Positions 8,811-17,848 of a stretch of 64,000 bases of DNA are shown one piece after another. Source of the DNA: Tetzosporium hominis (GTDB lineage: Bacteria > Bacillota > Bacilli > Bacillales_A > Planococcaceae). Every line of letters begins with the position of its first letter. The stretch's first letter is position 1. The notes beneath the pieces were generated by a model. It was not told the origin of the DNA and did not search any database. It was given only the letters and a program-made list of their open reading frames with translations. Location of the stretch: NCBI RefSeq assembly GCF_002265435.1, contig NZ_NOKQ01000134.1:186001-250000 (forward strand), read 5' to 3'. Position numbers and translations under genes: made by a program.

Positions 8811-10349
8811 ATGGTAACAAAATCATATAATGAACGTCTTGAAGAAAAAGTCTCGACTATTTTTGCAGGTGGAGCTTCTAAGTATCATGAGAAAATGAAA
8901 GAACAAGGCAAGCTCTTTGTGCGTGACCGCCTTGCACTATTATTTGATGATGGTGAATACAAAGAAGATGCAAAGTTTGCCAATGTAGAAGCAGGAGACC
9001 TGCCAGCAGACGGCGTGGTCACGGCGATGGGGAAAGTCGGCGGCCAAATGGTCTGTGTCATGGCAAATGACTCTACTGTTAAAGCGGGTTCATGGGGCTC
9101 ACGTACAGTAGAAAAAATTATCCGCATTCAAGAAGTTGCGGAAAAGAATCGCTTGCCACTTCTTTATTTAGTGGATTCTGCTGGAGCTCGTATCACGGAT
9201 CAACTGGATATGTTCCCGAATCGTCGGGGAGCAGGAAAGATTTTTCATAATCAAGTGCGTCTTTCTGGATTCATTCCACAGATCTGTTTGTTATTTGGTC
9301 CTTCTGCTGCAGGCGGAGCTTACATCCCAGCTTTTTGTGATATCGTCATCATGGTAGACGGGAACGCATCTATGTATTTGGGGTCTCCTCGGATGGCTGA
9401 AAAAGTTATCGGGGAGAAAGTGACGCTTGAAGAGATGGGCGGAGCGCGCATGCATTGTTCGGTCAGTGGGTGCGGGGACGTTTTGGCTGAGAGCGAAGAA
9501 CAAGCAATTGAGCTTGCAAAGTCGTATCTATCGTTCTTCCCGGCAAACTTCTTAGAAAGACCCCCTGTTTTGGAAGCAGTAGAGCCTAAACAAGGACGCT
9601 CACTTGAAGAAATCATTCCAGAAAACCAAAATGCACCATTTGATATGTATGAAGCGATCGACCGATTGATTGATGAAGGCAGCTTCTTTGAAATCAAAAA
9701 ATTATTTGCTGCTGAATTGATTACAGGTCTTGCACGAATCGACGGCAAACCGGTCGGAATCATTGCCAACCAGCCTAAAGTAAAAGGCGGCGTGTTGTTC
9801 ATTGATTCTGCTGACAAAGGAGCGAAATTTATCTCCCTTTGTGACGCGTTCCATATTCCATTGTTGTTCCTAGCAGACGTTCCAGGATTCATGATCGGAA
9901 CAAAAGTAGAGCGCGGCGGTATCATCCGTCACGGAGCTAAGTTGATTGCGGCAATGAGCTCTGCGACTGTACCGAAAATTTCAGTTGTTGTTCGCAAAGC
10001 TTATGGAGCTGGACTTTACGCAATGGCGGGCCCGGCATTCGAACCAGACGTTTGTATCGCCTTACCAACTGCTCAGATTGCGGTAATGGGTCCTGAAGCA
10101 GCTGTGAACGCTGTTTATTCAAATAAGATTGAATCCATTGAAGATCCAAAAGAAAGACTTGCTTATGTGCAAGAAAAACATGCAGAATATAAAAAGGAAA
10201 TCGATATTTATAAACTGGCATCTGAAATGATTGTAGATGAGATCATTGCTCCTTCTGCGCTTCGTTCAGAGTTGGTGGAACGTCTTGAGCTGTATGCGAC
10301 AAAGCATATTCCGGCGCCACCACGTAAACATCCTGTATTTCCTGTGTAA
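8811..10349 (+). CDS. Acyl-CoA carboxylase, carboxyltransferase subunit
   Basis: Transfers the carboxyl group from carboxybiotin to an acyl-CoA. About 512 residues with both the N- and C-terminal crotonase-like carboxyltransferase halves. Visible motifs are GGASKYHEKMKEQGKLFVRD, LVDSAGARITDQ, GPSAAGGAYIPAFCD (acyl-CoA oxyanion hole), then in the C-terminal half FLADVPGFMIGTKVERGGII and RKAYGAGLYAMAGPAFEPD. Similar to B. subtilis YngE and to propionyl- or methylcrotonyl-CoA carboxylase beta chains; the acyl specificity cannot be read from sequence alone. AGGGGG at 8797-8802 favours the ATG at 8811 over 8805. A terminator follows. Confidence 0.92.
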   Translation: MVTKSYNERLEEKVSTIFAGGASKYHEKMKEQGKLFVRDRLALLFDDGEYKEDAKFANVEAGDLPADGVVTAMGKVGGQMVCVMANDSTVKAGSWGSRTVEKIIRIQEVAEKNRLPLLYLVDSAGARITDQLDMFPNRRGAGKIFHNQVRLSGFIPQICLLFGPSAAGGAYIPAFCDIVIMVDGNASMYLGSPRMAEKVIGEKVTLEEMGGARMHCSVSGCGDVLAESEEQAIELAKSYLSFFPANFLERPPVLEAVEPKQGRSLEEIIPENQNAPFDMYEAIDRLIDEGSFFEIKKLFAAELITGLARIDGKPVGIIANQPKVKGGVLFIDSADKGAKFISLCDAFHIPLLFLADVPGFMIGTKVERGGIIRHGAKLIAAMSSATVPKISVVVRKAYGAGLYAMAGPAFEPDVCIALPTAQIAVMGPEAAVNAVYSNKIESIEDPKERLAYVQEKHAEYKKEIDIYKLASEMIVDEIIAPSALRSELVERLELYATKHIPAPPRKHPVFPV

Positions 10350-10355
10350 TCATTT

Positions 10356-10385
10356 AGTCTACCCTCAACTGGGTAGACTTTTTTC
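10356..10385 (+). terminator. Terminator after the carboxylase genes
   Basis: AGTCTACCC (10356-10364) pairs with GGGTAGACT (10371-10379), followed by a run of T. Confidence 0.9.
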
Positions 10386-10408
10386 TACCAATGTAAGGGG
10401 GGACGCAC

Positions 10409-11251
10409 GTGAATATCGTCGTGATTGGAGCAGGGGCTGTCGGAATCCTCGTTTCGAAATTATTAGAAGACAAAGGGCATCAAGTGACCGTTTTGATTCG
10501 CAGTGCGAAACAGCTCCCAGTACTCTATCAATCTCCTGATGGAGTGGTTGAACTGATGGGAGTATCCGTGTCAGAAGACTGGTCAATTGTTGATTCCGCA
10601 GCTATCGTGTTGGTGGCTACGAAAGCTTACCACCTCTCTGATGTGTTACCTCGTCTTAAAAATAGGAAAGGTCCCATCATCTTTTTACAGAACGGTTTGA
10701 TAAAGCATCCAGTGCAGCAAGTGTTAGATAGTACCTATGTTCTTTACGGAAGTGTCGATCACGGTGTCGGAGTTGAAGAAGACATGCTGCTTCATACCGG
10801 TCACGGAACTATTCGAGTTGGCGGATCATCCACTTACAAAGAACAAGTAGAAATATTGGCTCCAGTTATAAGCTGGGAGGCAGAAATTGAGCTAATTTTA
10901 CTCAGAAAAGCAGTATTAAATACGTTGATCAATCCTGTCACCGCAATACTCGATGTGCCAAACGGGGAACTCAGAACCAACACGGCACTCCAACAAGCGG
11001 TCATTACGCATTACGATGAATTAATACAAACGTTCACTGAACTAGAAATAGTGCTTACACTTGAAGATGTATTTGAATTGATCAAACGAACGGCCACGAA
11101 CTCGTCTTCAATGAGACGTGATGTTGCAGCAGGTCGGCAGACAGAAGCAGGGGCCATATTGCAACCACTCATAGAGTTAGCGGAAAGTAAAAACCGCTAC
11201 TTACCAATTACGAACTATCTTTATAACTTGATTCTATCTAAAGGGAAGTGA
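10409..11251 (+). CDS. panE: 2-dehydropantoate 2-reductase
   Basis: NADPH-dependent reduction of ketopantoate to pantoate for pantothenate and CoA synthesis. 280 residues. N-terminal Rossmann fold MNIVVIGAGAVGILVSKLL with the glycine loop at residues 7-12; the conserved K of VATKAYHL and FLQNGL follow. The C-terminal helical domain has the motif RKAVLNTLINPVTAI with the catalytic lysine and asparagine, and SSMRRDVAAGRQTE. Starts with GTG at 10409 after AAGGGGGG. Position after the rpmF region agrees with B. subtilis ylbQ, a 2-dehydropantoate reductase. Its stop overlaps the next start (GTGA). Confidence 0.9.
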   Translation: MNIVVIGAGAVGILVSKLLEDKGHQVTVLIRSAKQLPVLYQSPDGVVELMGVSVSEDWSIVDSAAIVLVATKAYHLSDVLPRLKNRKGPIIFLQNGLIKHPVQQVLDSTYVLYGSVDHGVGVEEDMLLHTGHGTIRVGGSSTYKEQVEILAPVISWEAEIELILLRKAVLNTLINPVTAILDVPNGELRTNTALQQAVITHYDELIQTFTELEIVLTLEDVFELIKRTATNSSSMRRDVAAGRQTEAGAILQPLIELAESKNRYLPITNYLYNLILSKGK

Positions 11252-11637
11252 ACCTCATACAAAGCTTAGTTAGTGCTCTTATTATTTTTCCTATTCTCAT
11301 CTTTATGCTTGTATGGTGGGGGGCAAAAGCTATCGGCATTCGAAAAGCGAAACGAACAGGACTTGCAGCAGATGTTACAACTGTTGTGTTATTTTTCGCT
11401 GTTGCGAGTGTATACAATTTGCTAGGGATACCAAATCCCATTACCAACTTGCTACTCTTTCTGCTATTTATCGCCATCATCTTGATTGTAATCTTGTGGA
11501 GAAAAAAACAAGACGTCGGGCCACGCATTATTTTTCGGCTATTATGGAGAATCTATTTTATCGTGCTTTCTCTCTTCTATTTTGTTGGGTGGATTATTGG
11601 ACTCACTCGGTCAATTATGAGTTATCTAGGCGGATAG
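11248..11637 (+). CDS. DUF3397 family membrane protein
   Basis: 129-residue protein of unknown function, recognised by its size, four hydrophobic helices and position between panE and bshC. Predicted membrane segments are roughly residues 5-25 (LVSALIIFPILIFMLVWWGA), 40-62, 64-83 (ITNLLLFLLFIAIILIVILW) and 97-120. A basic loop RKAKRTGL lies between the first two. GTG start at 11248 inside the stop of panE, with AAGGGAA upstream, implies translational coupling. In related genomes it precedes bshC and the mraZ cluster. Confidence 0.75.
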   Translation: MNLIQSLVSALIIFPILIFMLVWWGAKAIGIRKAKRTGLAADVTTVVLFFAVASVYNLLGIPNPITNLLLFLLFIAIILIVILWRKKQDVGPRIIFRLLWRIYFIVLSLFYFVGWIIGLTRSIMSYLGG

Positions 11638-11700
11638 TTTTAATTTGAGATAGTTGTTTGCTATACTCGTATACGTATTGATTTCAGAAGAGGTGTTCTC

Positions 11701-13320
11701 ATGAAAGTAACCACACATCCACAACCAAAAGCATCAGCCTTTTATTCTACATATATAGATCGATTTGAAGAGGTGGAAGACTACTTCCACTATTCATGGA
11801 AGCCGGAAGCTTGGAAAACAAGAACGGAAGAGTTGAAGTATCCTAGTAGTCGAAGAGCGCGGTTAGTAGAAACTATCAAAGCTTCAATGGATCAACTAGA
11901 ACTCAGTGAAATGCAGCGTCAGCATTTGCTTGACTTAGAAAAGGGTGCCGCGGTCACCATAACTGGGCAACAGACAGGGATTTTGACTGGTCCCATCTAT
12001 TCGATCCATAAAGCAGTGACTGCCATCGTCCTTGCCAGACAAATTTCTGAAACTACGATGAAGAAAGTAGTTCCTGTATTTTGGATGGCGGGTGAAGATC
12101 ACGATATTTTAGAAGTGAATCACTTTTATGTCGAAAAAAACCGAGAAGTGTCGAAGCTTTCCTTAAGTGTAGAGCGTCTGTCGACTGAAATGGTAGCAGA
12201 ACAACAAATCCCAACTTCAGAGTTCCGCGGTCTCTTGCACCAAGCTTTCCGAGACTTACCCGAAACGGAACATACGCTATCCTTATGGAAAATGATTGAA
12301 TCCTCATTAGAACGTCACGGGACTTACAAAGGATTTTTCTTGGAGTTATTTCAGCAGTTCTTCCATAAAGAAGGCTTGTTGTTCGTCAATTCTTCTGACG
12401 TGGCTATGCGAGAATTAGCCAAAGAGTTCACGAAAGAATTGATTCGGAACAACGAAGCATTACGAAACAGCGTTTATGACAAAGAACAGCAGCTAGCTTC
12501 TTCAGGATTCGGATTTCCCATTCAGTGCCGCTTAGAAAATGCACATCTTTTTTATGTAGAAGATAATCATCGCTATCTACTTGAAGCAACGGATACTGGA
12601 TTTAAAAACGAAGACCTTAAGAAATCGTGGACTACAGAGCAACTTCTTGAAGAAGTGGAGCAGAATCCAGCCTGTATTAGTCACAATGTCGTGACACGTC
12701 CGCTAGTTCAACAGTACCTCTTCCCAGTTCATACTTTTGTTGGTGGACCAGGAGAAATCGCTTATTGGGCACTGCTAAAAGAGGCATTCACGGTCATGAA
12801 TTTAAAGATGCCTATTGTGGCACCACGATTCAGTATTACCATCTTGCCTCTCTCAATTGAAAAGAAAATGAAAGAGACGGGCTTATCATTAGAAGATGTG
12901 TGGGCTGGAGAAACTCCGGGGAGACTTCAAGCTTATATCGATTCTCAAAAGAACAAACAACTGTCAAGTGAAGTGGAAGAGCTATATACACTCTTATCAA
13001 ACCACTATACAAAACTAAGCAAAACTCTGCAGCAAGAAGGGTTTAAGCTAGATCCGTTACTAGAAAAGAATCACAACTTACACCGTCAGCAAGTTACATT
13101 TTTAGATCACACTATCGAAGACTTATACTACAGACGATTTGATGCGGCCGTTGCATCTTATAAGGCGATTCAAAACGAATTAGTCCCACTGGATTCACTT
13201 CAAGAACGAATCTATTCACCACTTCATTACTTAAATAAGTACGGTACCGAAATTATTAATCAGTTACTTGAAATTCCATATGAAATGAACGGGAAACATA
13301 TCGTAGTTCATACCTCTTAA
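11701..13320 (+). CDS. bshC: Bacillithiol biosynthesis cysteine-adding enzyme BshC
   Basis: Final step of bacillithiol synthesis: addition of cysteine to glucosaminyl-malate. 539 residues, full length for the family (B. subtilis YllA). Recognised by TITGQQTGILTGPIYSIHKA at about residues 90-110, PVFWMAGEDHDILEVNH, GPGEIAYWALLK (about residue 353) and APRFSITILPLSIEK. A long helical region near residues 420-480 fits the coiled coil of the family. The ATG at 11701 follows AGAGGTG. It lies just before mraZ as in B. subtilis and is followed by a terminator. Confidence 0.95.
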   Translation: MKVTTHPQPKASAFYSTYIDRFEEVEDYFHYSWKPEAWKTRTEELKYPSSRRARLVETIKASMDQLELSEMQRQHLLDLEKGAAVTITGQQTGILTGPIYSIHKAVTAIVLARQISETTMKKVVPVFWMAGEDHDILEVNHFYVEKNREVSKLSLSVERLSTEMVAEQQIPTSEFRGLLHQAFRDLPETEHTLSLWKMIESSLERHGTYKGFFLELFQQFFHKEGLLFVNSSDVAMRELAKEFTKELIRNNEALRNSVYDKEQQLASSGFGFPIQCRLENAHLFYVEDNHRYLLEATDTGFKNEDLKKSWTTEQLLEEVEQNPACISHNVVTRPLVQQYLFPVHTFVGGPGEIAYWALLKEAFTVMNLKMPIVAPRFSITILPLSIEKKMKETGLSLEDVWAGETPGRLQAYIDSQKNKQLSSEVEELYTLLSNHYTKLSKTLQQEGFKLDPLLEKNHNLHRQQVTFLDHTIEDLYYRRFDAAVASYKAIQNELVPLDSLQERIYSPLHYLNKYGTEIINQLLEIPYEMNGKHIVVHTS

Positions 13321-13345
13321 AAGTCGCCTCTGGCGGCTTTTTTGT
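13321..13345 (+). terminator. Terminator after bshC
   Basis: AAGTCGCC at 13321 pairs (one G-T pair) with GGCGGCTT ending near 13339, then a T run. Confidence 0.8.
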
Positions 13346-13398
13346 TTCTCAAAAAAGAGTCGACTAGTACTTTTGAATTTTTTTGGGAACTTTCTTGA

Positions 13399-13449
13399 AA
13401 AGTGGTGGAGGAAAGTGGGGGATTGTGGTATGTTTAGTTCATAAAGTGG
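13399..13449 (+). promoter_or_regulatory. Probable MraZ operator and promoter of the dcw cluster
   Basis: Three copies of AAAGTGG occur before mraZ: 13399-13405, 13412-13418 and 13443-13449. MraZ proteins autoregulate by binding direct repeats with a GTG/TGGG core upstream of their own gene. An extended -10 box TGG-TATGTT (TATGTT at 13429-13434) lies between the second and third copies, with no good -35 box. The third copy overlaps the mraZ ribosome site. Repeat pattern seen directly; operator function inferred. Confidence 0.65.
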
Positions 13450-13459
13450 GGTGAGTAGC

Positions 13460-13891
13460 ATGTTCATGGGAGAATATCAGCATTCGCTCGATGCCAAAGG
13501 CCGTTTAATCGTCCCGGCAAAGTTTCGAGAACACCTGGAAGGCAACTTTGTCATCACACGTGGTCTGGATCAGTGTCTGTTTGGCTATCCTATGGAAGAA
13601 TGGCGAAAACTCGAAGAAAAGCTCAAGCAGCTTCCACTTACTAAAAAAGATGCCCGCGCATTTACTCGTTTCTTCTTCTCTGGAGCTACCGAAGTAGAAA
13701 TCGATAAGCAAGGACGAATCATGCTTCCTGCAAATCTGCGGGAGTATGCAAAAATGGAAAAAGAGTGTGTCGTTCTAGGTGTGTCCAGTCGATTCGAGAT
13801 TTGGGCAAAAGATGCTTGGGATGGTTACGCAGAGGAATCGGAAGAATCCTTTAATGAAATCGCTGAAAATATGATTGATTTTAATATCTAA
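13460..13891 (+). CDS. mraZ: Transcriptional regulator MraZ
   Basis: DNA-binding protein of the SpoVT/AbrB fold that controls the division/cell-wall cluster. 143 residues with the two expected tandem repeats: [20 protein letters not shown] in the first and [20 protein letters not shown] in the second, each containing the DxKGR / DxQGR motif. The ribosome site GGGGTGAG precedes the ATG at 13460; the earlier in-frame GTG at 13451 falls within that site. First gene of the cluster and followed by rsmH 21 bases on. Confidence 0.96.
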   Translation: MFMGEYQHSLDAKGRLIVPAKFREHLEGNFVITRGLDQCLFGYPMEEWRKLEEKLKQLPLTKKDARAFTRFFFSGATEVEIDKQGRIMLPANLREYAKMEKECVVLGVSSRFEIWAKDAWDGYAEESEESFNEIAENMIDFNI

Positions 13892-13912
13892 TAGTCCAAA
13901 GGAGCGGGTCGC

Positions 13913-14863
13913 TTGTTTAACCATACAACCGTATTACTTACCGAAACAGTCGATGGTTTGGCGATTCGACCAGACGGTATATATGTAGATTGCACATTAG
14001 GTGGCGCAGGACATAGTGAATATCTGGTGAAGCAGCTTTCAGATGAGGGACACCTCTACTGTTTTGATCAAGATACGACAGCCATTGAAAATGCAAAGCA
14101 AAAATTAGCACCATACATAAACCGAGTAACATTTGTTCATTCCAACTTTCGTTATATCAAAGATGAATTAGAGAAATTAGACGTTACTGAAGTAGACGGA
14201 ATTCTATATGACCTGGGTGTTTCTTCGCCGCAGTTAGATACGCCAGAACGAGGCTTCAGCTACCAATACGACGCACCGCTCGACATGCGGATGGATCAAA
14301 CTAGTGCGTTAACGGCTTATCATGTTATCAATGACTGGCCATATGAAAAGCTTGTGAAAATCTTCTTCCGTTACGGAGAAGAAAAGTTTTCAAAACAGAT
14401 TGCTCGAGAGATTGAGAGAGCAAGACAGAACCAACCAATAGAAACAACATTTGATCTTGTGGAACTAATCAAACGAGGGATACCGGCAGCCGCTAGACGT
14501 ACAGGTGGTCATCCTGCAAAACGAATTTTCCAAGCGATTCGGATCGCTGTAAACGATGAATTGGGTGCTGCAGAAGACTCGCTCGAAGCAGCTATGACAC
14601 TACTGAAGCCAAACGGCCGTATTTCAGTTATCACGTTCCATTCTTTAGAAGACCGTCTTGTGAAGACAATGTTTAAAGAGGCAGCGTCATTACCTGAATT
14701 GCCACCAAACTTACCGATCATTCCACCAGAGATGCAGCCGAAGTTTAAGCTCATCACACGGAAGCCAATCTTACCAAGTGAAGAAGAACTGGCGGCAAAT
14801 AATCGTTCACGATCAGCAAAATTACGTATTATAGAGAAACTTGACGAGAAAGGGAGTTATTAA
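13913..14863 (+). CDS. rsmH: 16S rRNA (cytosine(1402)-N(4))-methyltransferase RsmH
   Basis: N4-methylation of C1402 in 16S rRNA (formerly MraW). 316 residues, family length. SAM-binding region [15 protein letters not shown] at about residues 24-38; then [20 protein letters not shown] (about residue 98) and RMDQ, and C-terminal [13 protein letters not shown]. Start is TTG at 13913 with AAAGGAGCG upstream; the protein begins [16 protein letters not shown], matching relatives. The stop of rsmH abuts the start of ftsL. Confidence 0.96.
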   Translation: MFNHTTVLLTETVDGLAIRPDGIYVDCTLGGAGHSEYLVKQLSDEGHLYCFDQDTTAIENAKQKLAPYINRVTFVHSNFRYIKDELEKLDVTEVDGILYDLGVSSPQLDTPERGFSYQYDAPLDMRMDQTSALTAYHVINDWPYEKLVKIFFRYGEEKFSKQIAREIERARQNQPIETTFDLVELIKRGIPAAARRTGGHPAKRIFQAIRIAVNDELGAAEDSLEAAMTLLKPNGRISVITFHSLEDRLVKTMFKEAASLPELPPNLPIIPPEMQPKFKLITRKPILPSEEELAANNRSRSAKLRIIEKLDEKGSY

Positions 14864-15223
14864 ATGGCGCTACGACAGTATCAACAACAACCACAACCGC
14901 AACAACCTGCCGTACCTCATACATATCCAACCCCTGTCAAAAGAAAACAGATCATTTCTAAAGGGGAAAAATTCTTATTTGCCGCATTTGTCATGACGTG
15001 TGCCTTTTTAATGATTTTCATTGTTCAAACTCAGACTGAAGTTCGCGCAGTTGACGTGCAAATACAACAGATGGAACAACAAATTGATACGGTAAAACGT
15101 GAAAACACAGACCTTGAAATTCAAGTTGCAGAACTTTCTAGCTACGAACGCATTTGGTTGAAAGCAAAGGAGCTCGGCTTAACATTGAATGAGAAAAATG
15201 TGAAGGTTGTGTCTGGTGAATGA
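14864..15223 (+). CDS. ftsL: Cell division protein FtsL
   Basis: Small bitopic membrane protein of the divisome that pairs with DivIC and DivIB. 119 residues: a Gln/Pro-rich cytoplasmic tail (YQQQPQPQQPAVPH), a membrane helix at about residues 41-60 (FLFAAFVMTCAFLMIFIVQT), then an extracellular leucine-zipper-like coiled coil (VQIQQMEQQIDTVKRENTDL) and a conserved short end GLTLNEKNVKVV. Overlaps pbpB by four bases (ATGA). Confidence 0.92.
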   Translation: MALRQYQQQPQPQQPAVPHTYPTPVKRKQIISKGEKFLFAAFVMTCAFLMIFIVQTQTEVRAVDVQIQQMEQQIDTVKRENTDLEIQVAELSSYERIWLKAKELGLTLNEKNVKVVSGE

Positions 15224-17430
15224 ATAAAAAAGTACGTTTTCAATGGGGAGCCTTCCTGCTGTTTTTGCTATACGGGGGGCTCTTTTTTCTGTTATTAGGT
15301 CGATTTATCTACATTCAAGCCACGGGAGTCGTAAATGGAGAAGTTTTGGAACAAAGGGCACAGGAAAAATACAGTCGTTCTCAAGTAGTTGAAGCACACC
15401 GTGGAACCATACAAGATCGGAATGGCCAAATTTTAGTAGAGGACACGCTTAGCTACAAAATCTACGCGGTAGTGAGTGAAAAAGCAACGGCTCATGCAAA
15501 TGACCCGCGCCACGTCATTGATGTGGAAGATACAGCTCAGAAGTTAAGTGAATTCCTTGATCTATCAAAAGAAGAAATTGCAACGCGTCTACAAAACGGG
15601 GTTGACGAGGAACGCTATCAAGTGGAGTTCGGAGCACCAGGTCGCAATCTTTCCCATCAGCAGATGAAAAAAATCGAGGAATTACAGCTTCCAGGAATCG
15701 AATTTGATAAAGATTTGAAGCGCCATTATGCAAATGGACGTTTTGCATCGCATTTGATAGGTTTTGCGATTCCAGAAGAGGTGGAAGATGGCCAAACACG
15801 CTTAGTAGGAAAGATGGGCCTTGAGCGTATCTATAATGAAGCACTTACTGGGACACCTGGGCGCATTGATTTTCAAATTGGACGCAATGGGCTGTTGCTA
15901 CCCTCATCAGATAAACTGATCACAGAACCAAAACACGGTGCGGATGTAAAACTAACTAATGACCGGACGATTCAAAACTTTTTAGAAGAAGCCGTATCGG
16001 ACGTTCAAGAAAAGTACGAACCTGAAAAGATCACTGCACTTGTGGTAAAAGCTGATTCAGGAGAAATCTTAGCGATGACCCAGCGGCCAACATTTGATCC
16101 GAATACTCGAGAAGGCTTGACGACAAATTGGTTGAATGAAAGTGTCGAGAATACAATTGAACCGGGATCTACTATGAAAATCTTTACTCTTGCTGCTGCG
16201 ATTGAGGAAGGGAAATGGGATCCAAATGCTTGGTATAAATCAGGATCTTATAAACTACTTGATCGAACTATCTATGATCACAATGTCTCTGGATGGGGAA
16301 CTATCACGTATTTAGAAGGTTTCCAGCGCTCATCCAACGTTTCTATGGCCTACTTGCTTGAAAAGCTAGGTGATGAAACCTTTATCAACTATATTAAAGA
16401 GTTTGGCTTTGGTGAAAAGACCGGGATCGATTTACCGAATGAAGCCACGGGTACCATTAGCGACCGCTACCCAATCAATCGCTTGACGACAACATATGGC
16501 CAAGGGACTACCGTGACACCCCTTCAGCTTGTGCAAGGCATGACGGCTATTGCAAACGAAGGAACGATGTACCAGCCTTACATCATCGATCAAATTGTCG
16601 ATCCAAATACAGGGGAAGTACTCTTGAATCACGAGCCCGTTAAAAAGCAATCTCCAATTTCTGCTCAAACAGCCAATCAAGTAAAAGAGATTCTTGCTAG
16701 CACGGTTACAAGTGAAAAAGGTACAGCACAAAAATTTAAGTTGGACTCGTATACGTCTGCGGGAAAAACAGGTACTGCTCAAATCCCAGGACCTAATGGA
16801 AACTATTTATGGGGACGTCAACTATTTCTTTATTCCTTCCTGGGAATGGCTCCTGTAGAAGATCCAGAAATCATTGTCTATGTTGCAGTTCACAAACCGA
16901 AGATTGAAGCAACAGAAGTGGGGTCTGATCCAACATCGTATATCTTCAATTACGTAACAGAGAATTCCTTGAAGTATTTGAATATCTCTCCAAACGATTC
17001 AAAAGAAAGAAAAACAGTGAAAGTGGAGGATTATCGTGGTAAAGAAGTGGCAGGTGTGCAGTCTGCACTCCAGGCACAAGGTCTAGAAGTCATCACAATG
17101 GGCCAACAAGGCAAGATTGAACAACAGTATCCGGCTGGGGACACAGAACTGATCAGTGGAACAAAAGTGTTCTTCAAAGCTAGTGGAGAGATTCAAATTC
17201 CAGACATGACAGGCTGGTCTTCTCGAGAAGTGAAAATCTATAAAGACTTCACAGGACTTCCAATCGAATTAACCGGAACCGGCTATGTTGTGAGACAAAG
17301 CATTACGCCGGGGACCGTTGTAGATGATACTCCAGTCGTGGTAGAACTCGATAGTCCCGAAAAAGCCTATCAACAACAACCAGTCGAAATGGAAGGAAAT
17401 CCGGAAGAGCTAGAAGAAGAGCAAGAATAA
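15220..17430 (+). CDS. pbpB: Penicillin-binding protein 2B (septal transpeptidase)
   Basis: Class B penicillin-binding protein that cross-links septal peptidoglycan. 736 residues. Membrane helix at about residues 10-32 (FLLFLLYGGLFFLLLGRF), dimerisation domain with EAHRGTIQDRNGQILVED, transpeptidase domain with STMK (active serine near residue 315), SSN in QRSSNVSMAY (near 370) and KTGTAQ (near 517). Two C-terminal PASTA domains (VEDYRGKEVAGVQSALQAQG and IQIPDMTGWSSREVKIYKDF) precede an acidic tail. It is complete, in contrast to its sporulation paralogue spoVD just downstream. Confidence 0.96.
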   Translation: MNKKVRFQWGAFLLFLLYGGLFFLLLGRFIYIQATGVVNGEVLEQRAQEKYSRSQVVEAHRGTIQDRNGQILVEDTLSYKIYAVVSEKATAHANDPRHVIDVEDTAQKLSEFLDLSKEEIATRLQNGVDEERYQVEFGAPGRNLSHQQMKKIEELQLPGIEFDKDLKRHYANGRFASHLIGFAIPEEVEDGQTRLVGKMGLERIYNEALTGTPGRIDFQIGRNGLLLPSSDKLITEPKHGADVKLTNDRTIQNFLEEAVSDVQEKYEPEKITALVVKADSGEILAMTQRPTFDPNTREGLTTNWLNESVENTIEPGSTMKIFTLAAAIEEGKWDPNAWYKSGSYKLLDRTIYDHNVSGWGTITYLEGFQRSSNVSMAYLLEKLGDETFINYIKEFGFGEKTGIDLPNEATGTISDRYPINRLTTTYGQGTTVTPLQLVQGMTAIANEGTMYQPYIIDQIVDPNTGEVLLNHEPVKKQSPISAQTANQVKEILASTVTSEKGTAQKFKLDSYTSAGKTGTAQIPGPNGNYLWGRQLFLYSFLGMAPVEDPEIIVYVAVHKPKIEATEVGSDPTSYIFNYVTENSLKYLNISPNDSKERKTVKVEDYRGKEVAGVQSALQAQGLEVITMGQQGKIEQQYPAGDTELISGTKVFFKASGEIQIPDMTGWSSREVKIYKDFTGLPIELTGTGYVVRQSITPGTVVDDTPVVVELDSPEKAYQQQPVEMEGNPEELEEEQE

Positions 17431-17488
17431 CCTCACATCCGCGTCATAAAGTAGTGCAGGAGGTTATTTTATCTCCCCATTACAAAAG

Positions 17489-17832
17489 ATGCGTCTTAGA
17501 ATTGTTGGACTTGTTGTATTTATAGTCCTTCTAGCCATTCTAGTAAAAGTGCTGTATATTCAACTTTGGCGCTATGATTTTCTTAGTGAACAAGCTCGCG
17601 AAAGCTGGAATCGGCAGCTTCAAAGAGGATTCGCATTAAAGAACGAACATGGGATGAGATACCCGAATTAAAAGTCCCGAATCTCGTGGGACTCTCAAAA
17701 GATGAGATTCAGGAGCAACTGCATGAATTCAAATTGATATGGCATGGAGACAGTCAGAAAATACTGGATCAATTGCCTGCTCCAGATGAATTAGCAAAGC
17801 CTCCTTATCTTATCCATCTTTATACTGATTAA
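17489..17832 (+). pseudogene. spoVD: Remnant of spoVD (sporulation penicillin-binding protein) with the middle deleted
   Basis: The segment between pbpB and mraY, where B. subtilis has spoVD (~645 residues), retains only its two ends. From 17489 the frame reads MRLRIVGLVVFIVLLAILVK then QARESWNRQLQRGF, matching the SpoVD membrane anchor and the following AKDSWSRNLPFEPERG region. The frame ends at 17671. A second frame starting near 17640 (TWDEIPELKVPNLVGLSKDE) is a C-terminal PASTA domain running to a TAA at 17830-17832, the natural gene end. The junction near 17630-17650 removes about 500 residues, including the whole transpeptidase domain, and shifts the frame. No usable ribosome site lies before the ATG. 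Confidence 0.85.
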
Positions 17833-17848
17833 CTAAAGGAGTTTCATT

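Noticed and set aside
17489-17671. Possible 60-residue single-pass membrane protein
   Set aside because: Matches the SpoVD N-terminal anchor and is followed by the SpoVD PASTA end out of frame; no ribosome site at a suitable distance.
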